Notes under the pieces: model-generated | Told to the model about the DNA's origin: nothing | The model's input: the letters and a program-made list of their open reading frames with translations, nothing else | Database searches by the model: none | Made by a program: the position numbers and the translations under genes | Assembly: GCF_000315625.1 (NCBI RefSeq) | Contig: NW_005434622.1 | Location: forward strand, 62,001 to 126,000 | DNA length: 64,000 nt | DNA from: Guillardia theta CCMP2712 | Taxonomy: Eukaryota; Cryptophyceae; Pyrenomonadales; Geminigeraceae | Direction: 5' to 3' | Shown here: one piece after another, positions 45,599-57,338 of the stretch | Layout: each line of letters begins with the position of its first letter | Numbering within the stretch: the first letter of the stretch is position 1

Positions 45599-47238
45599 TC
45601 AGCTGGACTTCTTGCTGGACTCGTCCAGACGTCTTCGCAGCTCGGCAATTACCAGGTCCTTACCTTCGATCTGCAGACAAGCAGAGAGACGAGTCAGGCT
45701 CTTTTAGTGTCAGCGACCACAGCCAGCACCTCCAGAGCTAGCTCCTTGACCTTCCGCTCGCTTTCCATCGCCGCTTCCTCCCAGATCTTTGCCTGCAGCG
45801 AGAGGACGTCAGAGGGAGCGATCGCTGAGAGCAGCGCATGGATACCTCAGTCATCGACGGCTGCTCCTGCTTCGTATCGTCCTGCGGTTGCGGCGTCAGC
45901 ATCTATGACCAGGAGGGATGTGAAAGCTGCTGCTGATCTCACTTGAGATTTCCGTGCCACTTCCTCGAGCTGAACGAGCAAGGCCTGACAGGAGAACAGG
46001 TCTCAGACGAGGAGAGGAGGAGGAGGAGGAGGAGGAGGACGAACGTTTCGCAGCGCTGCCACAGTGCTCTGCAACACTGCCACCTGCGGCATTCAAATGA
46101 TGAGATAATCAACATCGTTGAAACAGAAAAAGCCAACCTCCCGCTCTGACTTCACGGCTCTTTCTCTGAGAGACTGGACAAGCTCCGCATGTAGCTCTTC
46201 TTGCGTCGTACTCGTATCGTCTTCCTTCGCTTCATCGGCAGGTCGCTGAATGCAAGCGAGCGGAGTCAGAGAGGGTAAGGAGCGAGAACCAGGAGAAATA
46301 AGTCTGACCTGCCCTTCCCCCATAATGACCTTGTTGTACGTCCCTTGCATGTCTGACAACGATCATGAAACAGCTCAACATACGCTCATTGCTCCACCTT
46401 CAATCTGACTCTCGAGCTCGCGGATCCTGTTGTTAGCCTGCACACAAGCTTGTTCAGCACTGACCGCATTCCTCGGCCACCGCACGTTTTGTAGCGAGAC
46501 TTCCTTCTCCTGCAGCTCGTTCTGTGCGGCAGCGAGCTGTACACCATTGCGACAAGTCACAGACAGCTTTCGGCATGGTAGAGAGCAAGAGACTGACCTG
46601 GGCATTCAGAGTTTGAACATGGGCTACCTCCCTTCCTAGCTCCTTTCGAACCTGCGACGACTGTAAGAAACGAGACCCCGAAAAGGAGTGCCGCACCGTG
46701 AACAGAACATCTGTAATCTTGCTGATTTCCTGAGACAACAAGGGTCAGCATGTGAGCAGATGTTTGGTAACAATCTTTATCAGATCTCCTGCTTCGGTTA
46801 CCTCGTTCTTGGCCGTCAAGCTGGCTCGGAACAACTCCTCCTGCGAACAGCGCCATCATTCTCCATGTCAAGACATGCCATAGATTCGCTCTGTACCGAG
46901 TTCTCGAGCATCTTTGCGGCTGTGTTTCGATTTGCATTCGAGGCAAACGACTGGTATGACCGTCAGCCAGAGATTCTCGTAACTTTAGGTCAAACGTTGT
47001 TTTCTACGTTGGAAGCGCTGCTTTCAGACTGCCATTCAACGTCCTCAATCAGAGAGCGATTAGACGACATGGCAAAGACCTTCTTGCCGAACAAGGACAT
47101 GGGCATCCTCAATCCTGCTGCAGCCATTTTGCAGGCTAGTCGATTCGATAGAACCCCGGGATCAGAGCTGCAGGAAACGTCATTTTCTGTCAGGAACACA
47201 GACATCTTGTCAGTGTAGAGAGGCTCGTATTCCATCAA
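45599..47238 (-). CDS. Coiled-coil protein of unknown function
   Basis: N-terminal exon (47238-47000) is Ser-rich: SVFLTENDVSCSSDPGVLSN and MPMSLFGKKVFAMSSNRSL. Many small exons follow, nearly all heptad-like: ANRNTAAKMLENS, EELFRASLTAKNE, EISKITDVLFT, QVRKELGREVAHVQTLNAQ, AAAQNELQEKEVSLQN, AEQACVQANNRIRELESQIE, EELHAELVQSLRERAVKSER, VAVLQSTVAALRN, WEEAAMESERKVKELALEVL and finally DLVIAELRRRLDESSKKSS with TGA at 45599-45601. Introns are mostly under 100 nt. This is a continuous long coiled coil of around 350-400 residues, probably a structural or trafficking factor; no family signature was found. Exact exon count is approximate. Confidence 0.6.
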
Positions 47239-48414
47239 GCATCATGCCAACGAGTGGACAGGATTCTTTGTGGTTCAAAGAGGGTTGCGATAGTCAAGGG
47301 TGTTCGCCTCGACATCTATCACTTTCCCCCTCATGCAAAAGGCTCCCGCCACTCTCTCCAGTTTGTTGCATGAAATGGTCTTAGTCACTGATGATTGCAC
47401 ATGTTCAAACATGCTCGGCTCTGAGCATGGTTGCCTCTATCTCTTACTCCCTGCCATCGCCTCCATTCTTCTCCTTCACCTTCTTCTGCATCTTCCTCGT
47501 TCATACAATTACCCCACAACCATTTGCTCCCCCAGAAAGCCTTTCTACCCCCACCCCCCACTTCCTATCCATTTCCTAGTCATCCTACCCCCTCCTCTCC
47601 ACCACCCGTTCTACGCCCCCTTGCACCCACCCATATTCACCCCCCTCATCTCCCTCATCCCACTCTTACCCTCATCCCCTCACATACTATCAATTCGTTA
47701 CAATCCTCCAAAGCCGTTACAAGCTTTCGACAAAATTTGAAAAGTCTGCGATTCGGGGACAATTCAAATACGTGAAAGTGGCAAAACTTTAAAATTATTT
47801 GAAAATCTTGTCGAAAGGTTTGAAATATTCAGCATAGATTCTATGGTACGTTGGTTCATACCTTAAACAATTGTTTTAAAAAGACCACTAAAATTATTTT
47901 TTAAAGAGGCTCAGAACAAAATACATCTATATAAAAATAAATGTGTTTTACAAAAAAGATCTACCACCCCTACCTGTCCTTCGTTGGACCGATACGGGGG
48001 TATGTTTACCCCACCCCTCCTGGTAGCCGAAATGGTAGCACGAAGTAGAAGCAGGAGCAGAATGGCAAGAACAGAGACTTGCATGAACTCGTGCAAGTTA
48101 TCTGCTCACGTATCTGTGACATCTCTGACTGGTTGTGTCTGATTCTCCACATTGGTTGCTTGATCGTGTGGGGTTCGATCCAACACATCACAAACTGAAG
48201 CGTTTTTCGCTGTTGTCCGTCCGTACTTGTCCTCTCTCGTTCCAAGTTAGTGGAAGAGAAAATGTTGGTGACGAGTCTTGTTTTGGCCATTGAATATCAG
48301 AGATTGCACAGGATGTTCGCAACTGATATGATTCTTTGTGTAGGGATGATGGAAAACCAATCCTGTCAAGCGGGGCTTTCACTTCAGCCACAAGTCTGAG
48401 CAGATTCTTGAAGC
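47239..48414. other. Intergenic region between divergent genes
   Basis: Contains a C/T-rich section (47440-47700) and an AT-rich section (47750-47960). Probably holds the two 5' regions. No gene recognised. Confidence 0.5.
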
Positions 48415-51400
48415 ATGAGCACGAGTTGTACCTTACGTCTGAGAAGCATTCTTTGTCCTTGCTGTGTGCAAGCTGGAGCTCGAACCTACCTTCGTCTAGT
48501 TGACAACCGATGCGCCACTACGCAGCAGCATCTCAAGGAGGTGGAAGCTTTCGTTGTGTTCGAATGCGTCAAGTTCCTCTATCTCGTCCAGGTGCGAGTC
48601 TCTGATGTGCCTGACGTTCTTGACTGACATGCTGCCACGTGTCTTAGAGCGAGGGAGAGGATGAAGACTGGATCCCGTCCCTCTGCGCTCGTTTGTTGAT
48701 CCTCTTCTACCATGACCCGTCCAGCGTAGAAGAGTACCTCCCGCAAATCTGCCACCTCCTAGTGGCGTTTCCGAGGCCCTGCATGGCGTTGGAAGTTGCG
48801 GTAGGAGGATGATCTCTCGTCTTGCTCCTCATTCTTCGCAGGTGCTTCACATGTGCACCAGATCCCTGCACTTTGCGCTCAACGTCCACTGGGCGCTTCT
48901 ATGTGCCATTGAGGACTGCAACAGCTACGTCGGCACCAACTCCATGGCTGTGGTTGGGCCTGTGGCAGCAGCGTCAGGGTGTGAGTCGAAGAAGGGAGAG
49001 CATGACAGTCGACCGGCGCGCCTGATTCTGTGCGTGTATGCTGCCATCAACGAGCGAACCAGGAGTAAGGGGCTTCCTGGCTTCGCTTCTCCCAACAAGT
49101 ACCTCTCCAGCATCCTCGAGCAGCACAGGGGAGACGCCTTGTCCTCCATCACCCAGGCTCTGTGCGGGTTCCAGGGCTCGAGCTCGAGCTCGCGCGCCTC
49201 CGCTTCCGATTCATCGCCTCCTCTCAACTCCATGAGCGACAGCGCAAACCTCGCAGGCTCCAAGGGATCGTCCCCTCCAGAGTTCACTTGCATAGTGCAG
49301 GTCAATGCAGACTCGCTGCAGGACAGCAAGAAGTTGTTGAAGAGTGTGCAAGATCATGACGATGTCGACGTGGGCAGCCGCAAGCTCGTCAACTGGATCA
49401 GGGGTGTGAACTCCAAGAACGGGACGTTCTTCTACTCTGAGCTGTTCTTCATCCAACAACTTACCGACATCGCTGAAGCTCTCCGGTTGGAGACGCTGCA
49501 CCTGAGGGCTGCCCGGCTCCACATCATGCTGGGCAGGATCAATGCCTTCTTGGAGAGCAGGGATGTGTACATTCCCCTCTGCTCCTCTTCTTCCTTCTTC
49601 TACAAGGTTGTGCGCATTCCCCCCGATCAAGCCAAAGTCTTTACAACCGCGACCAGATGTCCGTACATGATCATGGTGGAGACTATCAGAACTCTGAGGA
49701 AATGCTCAGCTCCCGATCTGGACCCTGTTCAGAGGCTGCGGAGGTACACGAACGAGGTAGGGTTCAAGGCTGCGGTTGTGCGGGATGGGTTCATGGACGA
49801 GATCAGGACCATCTCTTCGGGAGCTTGTCTTGGTGCCAACTTGGTGCCTCGGCCCCTAGCTTCTCCTTCCAATGTGTCGCCGCTACGGAAACCCCTCATG
49901 GATTCCCCGACCGCCAGGATGGAGGACGACGGTCTGTCCCCGAAGCTGCTCAGCTTCGACAGTCTGCAGGAGGCTGAGACTGCAACAAACTCGGACAAGC
50001 TGCTGGAAGAAGCTGAAGACGAAGACAGGATGCAGCCGCAGGTCTCTAGAGCTGCACACATCGCGCACGCGTCGGAGGGTGAAGGGGATGCCCTGGGCTC
50101 GAAGGAGGAGGAGCAGGAAGAGAGCAAGCAGCTGTCACGGGAGATAGCTAACACCCTCTCCAAGGACTCGCACGTTGGAGTGTCAGGAGGTGGATGGAGC
50201 ATGTCGATGACAGGGTCTGGCAGGTTTCAGGAGGTAGCGAAACTTTTTCCTGTGCTTCCTCTGGTACGCGCTGAAACGGTGATGGCAGGAGACGTGGGAG
50301 AACAAGAAAGAGAGGATTCGCCTGAGCTCGCCCTTCGGGAGCAGGAGAGGATATTCCATCCAGACTGTCATCGTTAAGAGCTTCGACGACGTCCGGCAGG
50401 AGGCGTTCGCCATGCAGCTCATTCAGCTGATACACAAGTGCGCTTCTCCCTCCCCACGTTGGCTCTCGTCTGACTCTGATCCTCTATCTCTGTCTCCCCA
50501 GCACGTGGCAGAAGGAGGAGCTCCCCGTCAAGATCTTTCCTTACAGGATCCTCGCCACCTCTGCCGGCACGGGGATCATCCAGGGGCTGACGGACGCAGT
50601 CAGCCTGGACTCGCTGAAGCAGCAGGCTGGCTTCACCTCCCTCTCCTCTCACTTCCAGCGAATCTACGGGAAGGAGAGCGAGGCCTTCCGCCGAGCCACC
50701 GCAAACTTCCTCCAGGTGGGAGAGAGCCCGGGTAGTCTTGTGCTGACCCTCCAGCAGAGTTTGGCAGGGTACTCGATCCTTTGCCATGTGCTGCAGGTCA
50801 AGGATCGACACAACGGGAACATCCTCATTGACAGCAAAGGTCACATGATCCACATCGACTTCGGCTACATCCTCGGTAAGGGAGCAGGAGAGGAAGCAGA
50901 AGGGGGGGCAGAAGGGGGGGCAAGAGTAAGAGCAGGAGAGGGGGCAGGATTGGGGGCAGGGGCTGGAGCAGGAGGAGGAGCAGGAGCAGGAGGAGTGCGG
51001 GAGTTGACATGGGGTTGGAGGTTTGAGCCCGGGAAACATGGGGTTTGAAACAGCTCCCTTCAAGCTAACGGACGAGTACGTGGAGCTGCTGGGGGGCGTC
51101 GGGTGCGTGCGAGGAGGAGGGAGGGGAGGGGAGGCTGTTGACGTCTGGACTTGTAGGTCGGAGAGCTGGAAGAGGTTTGTGTCTCACTGCAAGGCTGCCT
51201 TCCTGTCTCTGAGGCGGATTCACCATCGTCTCGCCGCTCTGATGGAGCTGATGATGTTCAACTCGAACCTGCCCTGCTCCAGGTCCCCCCGACCAAGTCG
51301 ATGCTGATGCTGATGCTCTGATCAGGGTAGGGAAGAACCGAATCGTCCAAAACTTCGTCGCCAGGTTGTTGGATACCTTGTTCTACTCCTACTCCTACTT

Positions 51401-51692
51401 CCACTCCTCACACCTTTCTCCTCCTCCTCCTCCTCCTCCTCCTCCTCCTCCAATCCCCTTTTCTTTCCTTCTTGCCCGCTTCGAGAGCTGACGTGGTTTC
51501 AGGTTGTACCTTGAGATGTCGAATGAAGAGTGCGAGAAGAAGGTAGGAGGAAGAAACTGCTCGCATGGCGGTGAGGAGGAGAAGTGAGTTGATGAGCTGC
51601 AGGTGGAAGAACTCATCAACCTGTCGGTGAACAACTGGCGGACATCGCAATATGACAACTACCAGAAGCTTGTGAACAAGATCATGCCGTGA
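48415..51692 (+). CDS. PI4KB: Phosphatidylinositol 4-kinase, type III beta
   Basis: Makes PI4P at the Golgi. The N-terminal part has the lipid-kinase accessory helices: SEGEDEDWIPSLCARLLILF, EEYLPQICHLLVAFPRPC and HMCTRSLHFALNVHWALLCA. After a Ser-rich linker comes a beta-type segment FLESRDVYIPLCSSSSFFYK with VVRIPPDQAKVF. The kinase begins at ETWENKKERIRLSSPFG and continues GYSIQTVIVKSFDDVRQEAF, ELPVKIFPYRILATSAGTGI, then the catalytic VKDRHNGNILIDSKGHMI and IDFGYIL, FETAPFKLTDEYVELLGG, FVSHCKAAFLSLRRIHHRL and the C-terminal NNWRTSQYDNYQKLVNKIM with TGA at 51692. DRHxxN and DFG are intact. The order fits PI4K-beta rather than alpha or PI3K. The exact start (ATG 48415) is uncertain; an upstream exon is possible. 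Confidence 0.88.
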
Positions 51693-51952
51693 AGATGTGA
51701 CGATGATGAAAATGATGATGATGATGATGATGATGTTTGCTGGTGTTTGAGTTGGGAGATTATTCTTTTTTGAGTGTTGATAAGCATGTACATACACAGT
51801 AACTTTACAAACTGGTGGATGAAGGAGGAAGGGGGACAAGGAGGAGATGGAGAACAAGGGGAAAGCGGATTGGGGATGAGATACAGGACGAGAGTTTCTG
51901 AAAGAGGCGCGAAGAAGGGGGGAAAAGATGAAAGGGAGGGGGAGCGAAGACG

Positions 51953-51988
<36 letters not shown>

Positions 51989-52089
51989 GGTCAGTGAGAT
52001 CATACGAATCCGTTTCCACGAGCAGGAGATCATACGAATCCGTTTCCACGAGCAGGAGATCATACGAATCCGTTTCCACGAGCAGGAGA
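51693..52089. other. 3' intergenic space with (GAGGAC)n and 30-bp minisatellite
   Basis: Convergent ends of PI4KB and the beta-helix gene. Contains (ATG)n near 51713, GAGGAC hexamers at 51955-51985 and the 30-bp array starting at 51998. Confidence 0.7.
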
Positions 52090-52117
52090 TCATACGAATC
52101 CGTTTCCACGAGCAGGA
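51998..52117. repeat. 30-bp minisatellite, four identical copies
   Basis: Unit GATCATACGAATCCGTTTCC + ACGAGCAGGA at 51998, 52028, 52058 and 52088. Open on + as SYESVSTSRR repeats. The predicted stop of the minus-strand beta-helix gene (52090-52092) lies within the last copy, so copy number may affect that 3' end only downstream of the stop. Confidence 0.95.
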
Positions 52118-52377
52118 GGGAGAGGAGATGAGTTTCCCTCCTCTGTCGTCTCTATCTTGGTCACTCTTCCTCTCTGCGTGTAAATGGCCCCCGCGTACCC
52201 TCCTGCCTTGTTCGCCTCCAGACGACTCGCTGTCAGCGCGGCTTCTCCCTCCCCGACGAAGATGGCGCCTCCTAGCTGCCGCAACTCGTCAGCAGGAGGG
52301 CGAAGAGAGGAAGGGAAAGAAGTCGAGTGCTGAGTAGCAGCAGGGCCAGGGGTAGGAGCACGAGCACGAGCATGGGT

Positions 52378-52434
<57 letters not shown>

Positions 52435-52600
52435 GACGAGCCTTGTTGGCGATGTTGAAGCTGAAGTTTGTGCGCAGGATGAGAAGACTCCCTCCATTGA
52501 CGAAGAGCGCTCCTCCGTCAAACTCTGCCATGTTGCCTCTGAAGCGACCTGAAAGGTGATGAGGATAGGAGAGGAGGAAAGGAGCAGGAGCAGGAGCACA

Positions 52601-52676
<76 letters not shown>

Positions 52677-55600
52677 GGGGCAGGAGGGTAGGATGAGGCT
52701 CACAATCTTGAAAGGTAGCTGTTCCTTTTCTCAGCGCTGCTGCCCCTCCGTTGGCCGAGTAGCTATCGAGAAAGAGACAGTCGGCGAACAATGAGCTGCG
52801 GAATGATGAGAGGAGAGGAGAGGAGAGAGGAGAGGGGAAGAGAGAGGAGAGAGGAGAGAGGAGAGAGGAGAGAGGAGAGAGGAGAGAGGAGAGAGGAGAG
52901 AGGAGAGGAGGGGAGGGGAGGGGAGGGGAGGGGAGAGGAGAGGAGGGGAGGGGAGAGGAGGGGGAAGGGAGCGTTCACCTTCCGTTAGCGTCCAGCATGA
53001 CGGCTCCTCCCGCGTAGAGCGACCGACAGACTTGAAAGCAGCAGGAGGTGACGAGCACCGGCTGCTTGACCACCAGGGCTCCGCCGTACCTGCAGGCAGT
53101 TGAGGCGACACGAGGAGAACAGGAGGGGAGGACACTAAGGGACGAGGAGAGATGGTACGAGGAGGAAGAGGAGAGCAGCACCAGCAGCACCAGCACCAGC
53201 AGGAGCAAGAGGGTAAGAGGGTGAGGGGTGAAGGAATTGAGAGCGAGGAGGAGACGGCAGGTGCGAGAAGAGAGCTTACTCTGATGAGCAGTTGAGGAAC
53301 GTCAGTCCTCTCAGCTCGGAGACCGAAGGAGAGCATGAAGACGCTGAGGAGGAGGAGGTAGAGGAGGCAGACGGATCGAAAGTGTTCCATTTCTTCCGAT
53401 CCCCGAAACTCTCGTCGCACGAGTCCCGTATCCTGCTCTCAAGGTGCTTGCGGAGGAGGACTGCGGGTCCTCCGCCCTCGCAGTCGATGACAGGAGCCTT
53501 GGGGTCGCAGATCTCCGTGTGCGCGGAGGGGAGGAGCGATCGGACCAGCAGCTGTTTGTCGCGCAGGTCCAGCCGCGTGTTGTTGCGTCCTGAGTAGACG
53601 CCGGGGAGGACGAGGATAGTAGAGCCGCTGGTGCTGATGTCTATTGAATGCTGCAAGCTCTTGCAAGGGTCCTTCTGACTGCCGCAGCCAAGGTGATCCG
53701 CCCCTGAGGAGGAGGACACGAACACATCCTTGCTGGGGGTCTGAAGGGAGGAAGGGGAGGAGGAGGCGTTGGTGAGGAGGAAGAGGTCGAAGGCGATCGA
53801 GTCTGTTCCCGCAGGTGAGCTGCCGCTGTCGTCGGAGTATCCCGTGTTGCCAAGGTCAGAGACGGTGACGAGAAGTTTCGCCGTCCTCGTTCCCCTGCTG
53901 GCGGCTGGCGGCTGAAGCCAGAGGGAGGAGAGGGCGGAGGAGACTTGCGAGAAGAGGCCGAGGAGCGAGACGTAGGTGCTGTTGCTGGGAGAGCCCAGGA
54001 AGGGGAGGGAGGGAGGGAGGTTGACGATGCTGAAGGTGATTTGATCGTCATTGCTGCGACTTCTCATCAGGGTTGCGACTTTCGAGGGTGAAGGAAGTAC
54101 AAGAGAAGAGAAGAAAACGAGAGGAGGAGAAGGAGAAGGAGAAGGAGAAGGAGGATGTTGGACCTGTCTTGTAACAAGGAGATGTTCACTTGAATCGTCC
54201 CTTCGTTGGTCAACTTGTCCCATCTTGGCCAGTTGACATCAATATCCTCAATGGAGATGCCGGAGAGGTATCTTCCTCCTCCTCCTGCCAACCTTTCACT
54301 TACTGGCAACTCCTCTCCTCCTCTTCGCCATCTCCTCTCCTCCTCCTCCCATTCTCTGCTCTCTTCCTCCTTTCGTTCTCTTGCAGAACTCAACTTCCCT
54401 CCCCACCTCGTTCCTCTTCCTCCTCTCATCTCCTCTCCTCTCACCAGCGACCAGCTCCATCCACTTGGGGCCTGGGTAGAGCAGGCGAGGAGCAGAGTTG
54501 AACGGCCCAACTCGCAGGTCGAGCGACACTTTCTGCACGTACGTCCTGGCCCCGAGCTCCCCCGTGTACCCGAGGTCATCGACCGTGACAGCGATGCCGT
54601 CATGCTCTGAGCAGGAGGAGGCTCCGCAAGGCGTCGAGCTTGCGATGTTGACCTGGACGGCTCGCATTGCCTGCTGGACGAGCATGGAAGGGCCGTGGAG
54701 GACGAGAGGATTGTCCTGCTTGCCATCTCCCAGCGGCAGCACGAGAGCGTCTGGTCGGTCGAGGAGGGTGAAAGAACCTCGAGTGATATTGTAGGTGACC
54801 TGTGCTCACATGAGATGAACTGGACGGGAGGAAGCAGCGGGCAGAAGGAGGAGGCAGGAGGCAGGAGGCAGGAGGCAGGAGGCAGGAGGCAGGAGGCAGG
54901 AGGAAAGAAGGAGGAGGGTAGGAGGTAGTCAGGAGAGACCGTGACGTGGCTGGAACGGGAGGCGTTGGTTTCTTGAGTTTGGTTGAAGGCAAGGAAATCG
55001 TCGTCGAAGAACTCAACGCCAGTAAGGAGGAAGGAGGAGCCGACCTGGACCTGCCGCTGCGGGAGGGGGACGTAGAGGAAGGGCCTCGCATCGATCCTCC
55101 TGACAAGACGCAGGTCGACCATCTGCTGGGCAGCAGGAGGCGCTCCGCTGACGTAGCAGAGCGAGCTCGTGGGCTGCTTCCTGTATGCTACCGAGTTGGT
55201 CACGTAGGGACGGACAGGGTCGATGACGGGGGGAGCGGAGAAGAGAAAGATGGTTGGGAAGGGGAGAACGACGGGCTGCCGTCCTATGAGAGGAACGGTC
55301 TTCTGCAGCATGGCGACCGAAAGGGCGCTGGGCTCGAGCTGCTGGAAGCCGAAACAGTTGGGGTCCCTATGGCACCGATCCTTGGCCTCCTGCAGCGACC
55401 AGGAGCCGCTCTGGTACATGCTGTCGAACCTCCACATCTCATCCTCGGACCTCACGAACTCGTGCGCTAGAGGATACTCCTCGACCGTGATGCGGAGGAT
55501 GTTGCTGCCCAGCAGGTGGGGAGGAGCTTGGAGGGTCACCTAGCAAAAATAGTCATGACGAAGGGAGGAAGAGTAGGAGAAGGAGGAGAGGAGGAGAGGA

Positions 55601-57338
55601 GGAGTGACGAAGGGAGGAAGAGGAGGAGAGGAGGAGAGGAGGAGAGGAGGAGAGGAGGAGTGACGAAGGGAGGAAGAGGAGGAGAGGAGGAGAGGAGGAG
55701 AGGAGGAGAAGAGGAGAGGAGGACGAGGACGAGGACGAGAAGGAGGGAAGATGGAGGCATCACATTTGACAGGGCTACGTTGACATCCTCCCAGCTCCCA
55801 GTGAAGAGAATCCTATAGCTCTCCACGTCCGCCTCCTCCTTGTTGTGACTGTAGTCTGGCCAGAAGGTAAGAGACTGGACGGCCCCAACCCGGACCGTTG
55901 GGTTCAAGGCCTGACACTGCGCGGGAGCGTAGCGACATTCAAACCAGTCCGGGAAGAAAGCTTCTCCTCGGGCCTGGTGGAGAGTGAGAGAGCGCTGCGA
56001 GACAAGATGTGAAGGAGCAGTGAAGGGAAGAGAACAGGCTGGAGGACTAAAATCGAGAAGGAGAAAGAGGAGAGAGGAGAGGAGGAGGTGGTGGTGACAA
56101 GTGAATCAGAGGGAGTGATTGTGTGGGACAATAGGGTCGAATGAGCATAAGATGATCAGGACAGCAAGTCGAAGAAGAATAACGAGCGAGTCAGGAGCAC
56201 AAACAAGGTCTCCTACCGCAGGGAAGTTCATCCTGCTTGCGTTTGCGTTCTGAACGCTGACAGTGACCTTGAGTGTCTGCTGCTGCTCCGAGCATCTCGA
56301 CGTCTCCACCTGAAACCTGAAGCTCTTGGTAATTTTTCCTCCAACAGCTGCAGACGCGTCCGAGTACACCGCGGGAGCATCGGGCCTCACAAACAGAGCA
56401 CAGGGGGTCCAGGCCATCTCCGACTGCACTGAGTCGCAGGGGGGAGGGACCCACTCGAAGGGCAGTGAAACCTCCTCTCCGTTGTACAGGTGCGAGAACG
56501 AGCCCTGAGGGTAAGTCAGCCCGTGCTGAACAAGGCGGGCAAGTCACCTGCCACTGAAACTTGTCCGTGTCGTAAGTCGATCGCTCGTCCTTGATGAAGT
56601 GAGAGATCGTGGGCGGGTTGTCCGTTAGCGCGACCCTGCTCGAGACGGGGATGCTCTGCTCGCAGAGACCGCTGGCGACAGACACGTGGACAAGGAGCTC
56701 GTTAGGAGTGGAGGACCGGAAGGACCACTGCTGCTGCAGAAGCTGAGGAAGAACGAGATCAGTGTGAACCGAAAGCAGGAGAAGCATCTTGTTGGCTCCT
56801 ACCATATCGCTCAGAGCTTTGAGAGTCCCGACGATGCGGACTGCTGCTTGCCCGTTGTCTGAGCCACCTGAGAACCGAGGGGGCAGGGGCTGACTCTGTT
56901 CGAACCAGAAGAGAGGCTCGAAGTTGAGCATGACCTCGTCCGCTACTTGAACCTGCCAACCGCATCTCACAGCACGCCGACTTTCCCCCTCGAGCCAAGG
57001 GAACGCACCTGGTCGATGTGTTGCCGGATCGGAAGGATCCCTTGCTGCACCGTAGGCAAGAACAAGTTGATGGATGTGCTAGCGTTAGCACCAACAGAGA
57101 CGTTGAATGCGATCTCAATCTCCTCCTCCTCCTGCACTCCAACCGCCTGCAGCTGAATCGCCGGCATAGTTAAGTTCATGTCCTCCCCGATTGTGTAGGC
57201 AGTCTGGCCAGAGGGCAAGGGGTCGAGCAGGGTGATCAGACAGCTCCTGGAAGGCTCCACCGGCCAGGGACAAGCGAGGAGGATGAGGAGAAGGGGGAGG
57301 AGGATGGAACAGCTGAGCCTGCGGGATGAGACGAGCAT
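52090..57338 (-). CDS. Large secreted protein: beta-sandwich modules plus right-handed parallel beta-helix
   Basis: ATG at 57338 gives a signal peptide (CSILLPLLLILLACPWPV). The following exons are extracellular beta-rich segments with many N-glycosylation sites: LTMPAIQLQAVGVQEEEEIE, NELLVHVSVASGLCEQSIPV, RSTYDTDKFQWQ and FRFQVETSRCSEQQQTLKV. At about 55480-55330 WSLQEAKDRCHRDPNCFGFQ looks like a PAN/apple-type cysteine motif. Paired segments with cadherin/CSPG-like turns follow: IAVTVDDLGYTGELGART and LLVTVSDLGNTGYSDDSG, with YLSGISIEDIDVNW between. The C-terminal third is a parallel beta-helix: ILVLPGVYSGRN, LRGLTFLNCSSE, YGGALVVKQPVLVTSCCF, GGAVMLDANGR, NGGAAALRKGTATFQDC, DGGALFVNGGSLLILRTNF and GGAIFVGEGEAALTASRL. 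Such helices often bind or cleave polysaccharides or act as adhesins; no catalytic residues were identified. The stop falls in a minisatellite. Confidence 0.7.
52372..52435. repeat. (GGAGCA)n microsatellite in intron
   Basis: About nine hexamers between beta-helix exons. Confidence 0.9.
52582..52680. repeat. (GAGCAC)n microsatellite in intron
   Basis: About 15 hexamers between beta-helix exons; a hexamer with one base changed from its neighbour at 52372. Confidence 0.9.
52800..52965. repeat. (GAGAGGA)n / (GGGGA)n purine tract
   Basis: Heptamer and pentamer purine runs in an intron of the beta-helix gene. Confidence 0.9.
54845..54905. repeat. (GGAGGCA)n heptamer repeat in intron
   Basis: About eight copies of GGCAGGA, adjacent to the exon ending HVTVS. 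Confidence 0.9.
55570..55745. repeat. (GAGGAGAG)n array with GTGACGAAGGGAGGAAGAGG duplications
   Basis: Purine octamers interspersed with three copies of GACGAAGGGAGGAAGAG (about 55556, 55606 and 55662), showing higher-order duplication in an intron. Confidence 0.85.

Noticed and set aside
47300-47740. 146-residue plus ORF
   Set aside because: C/T-rich, Pro/His-biased, no family resemblance and no splice context.
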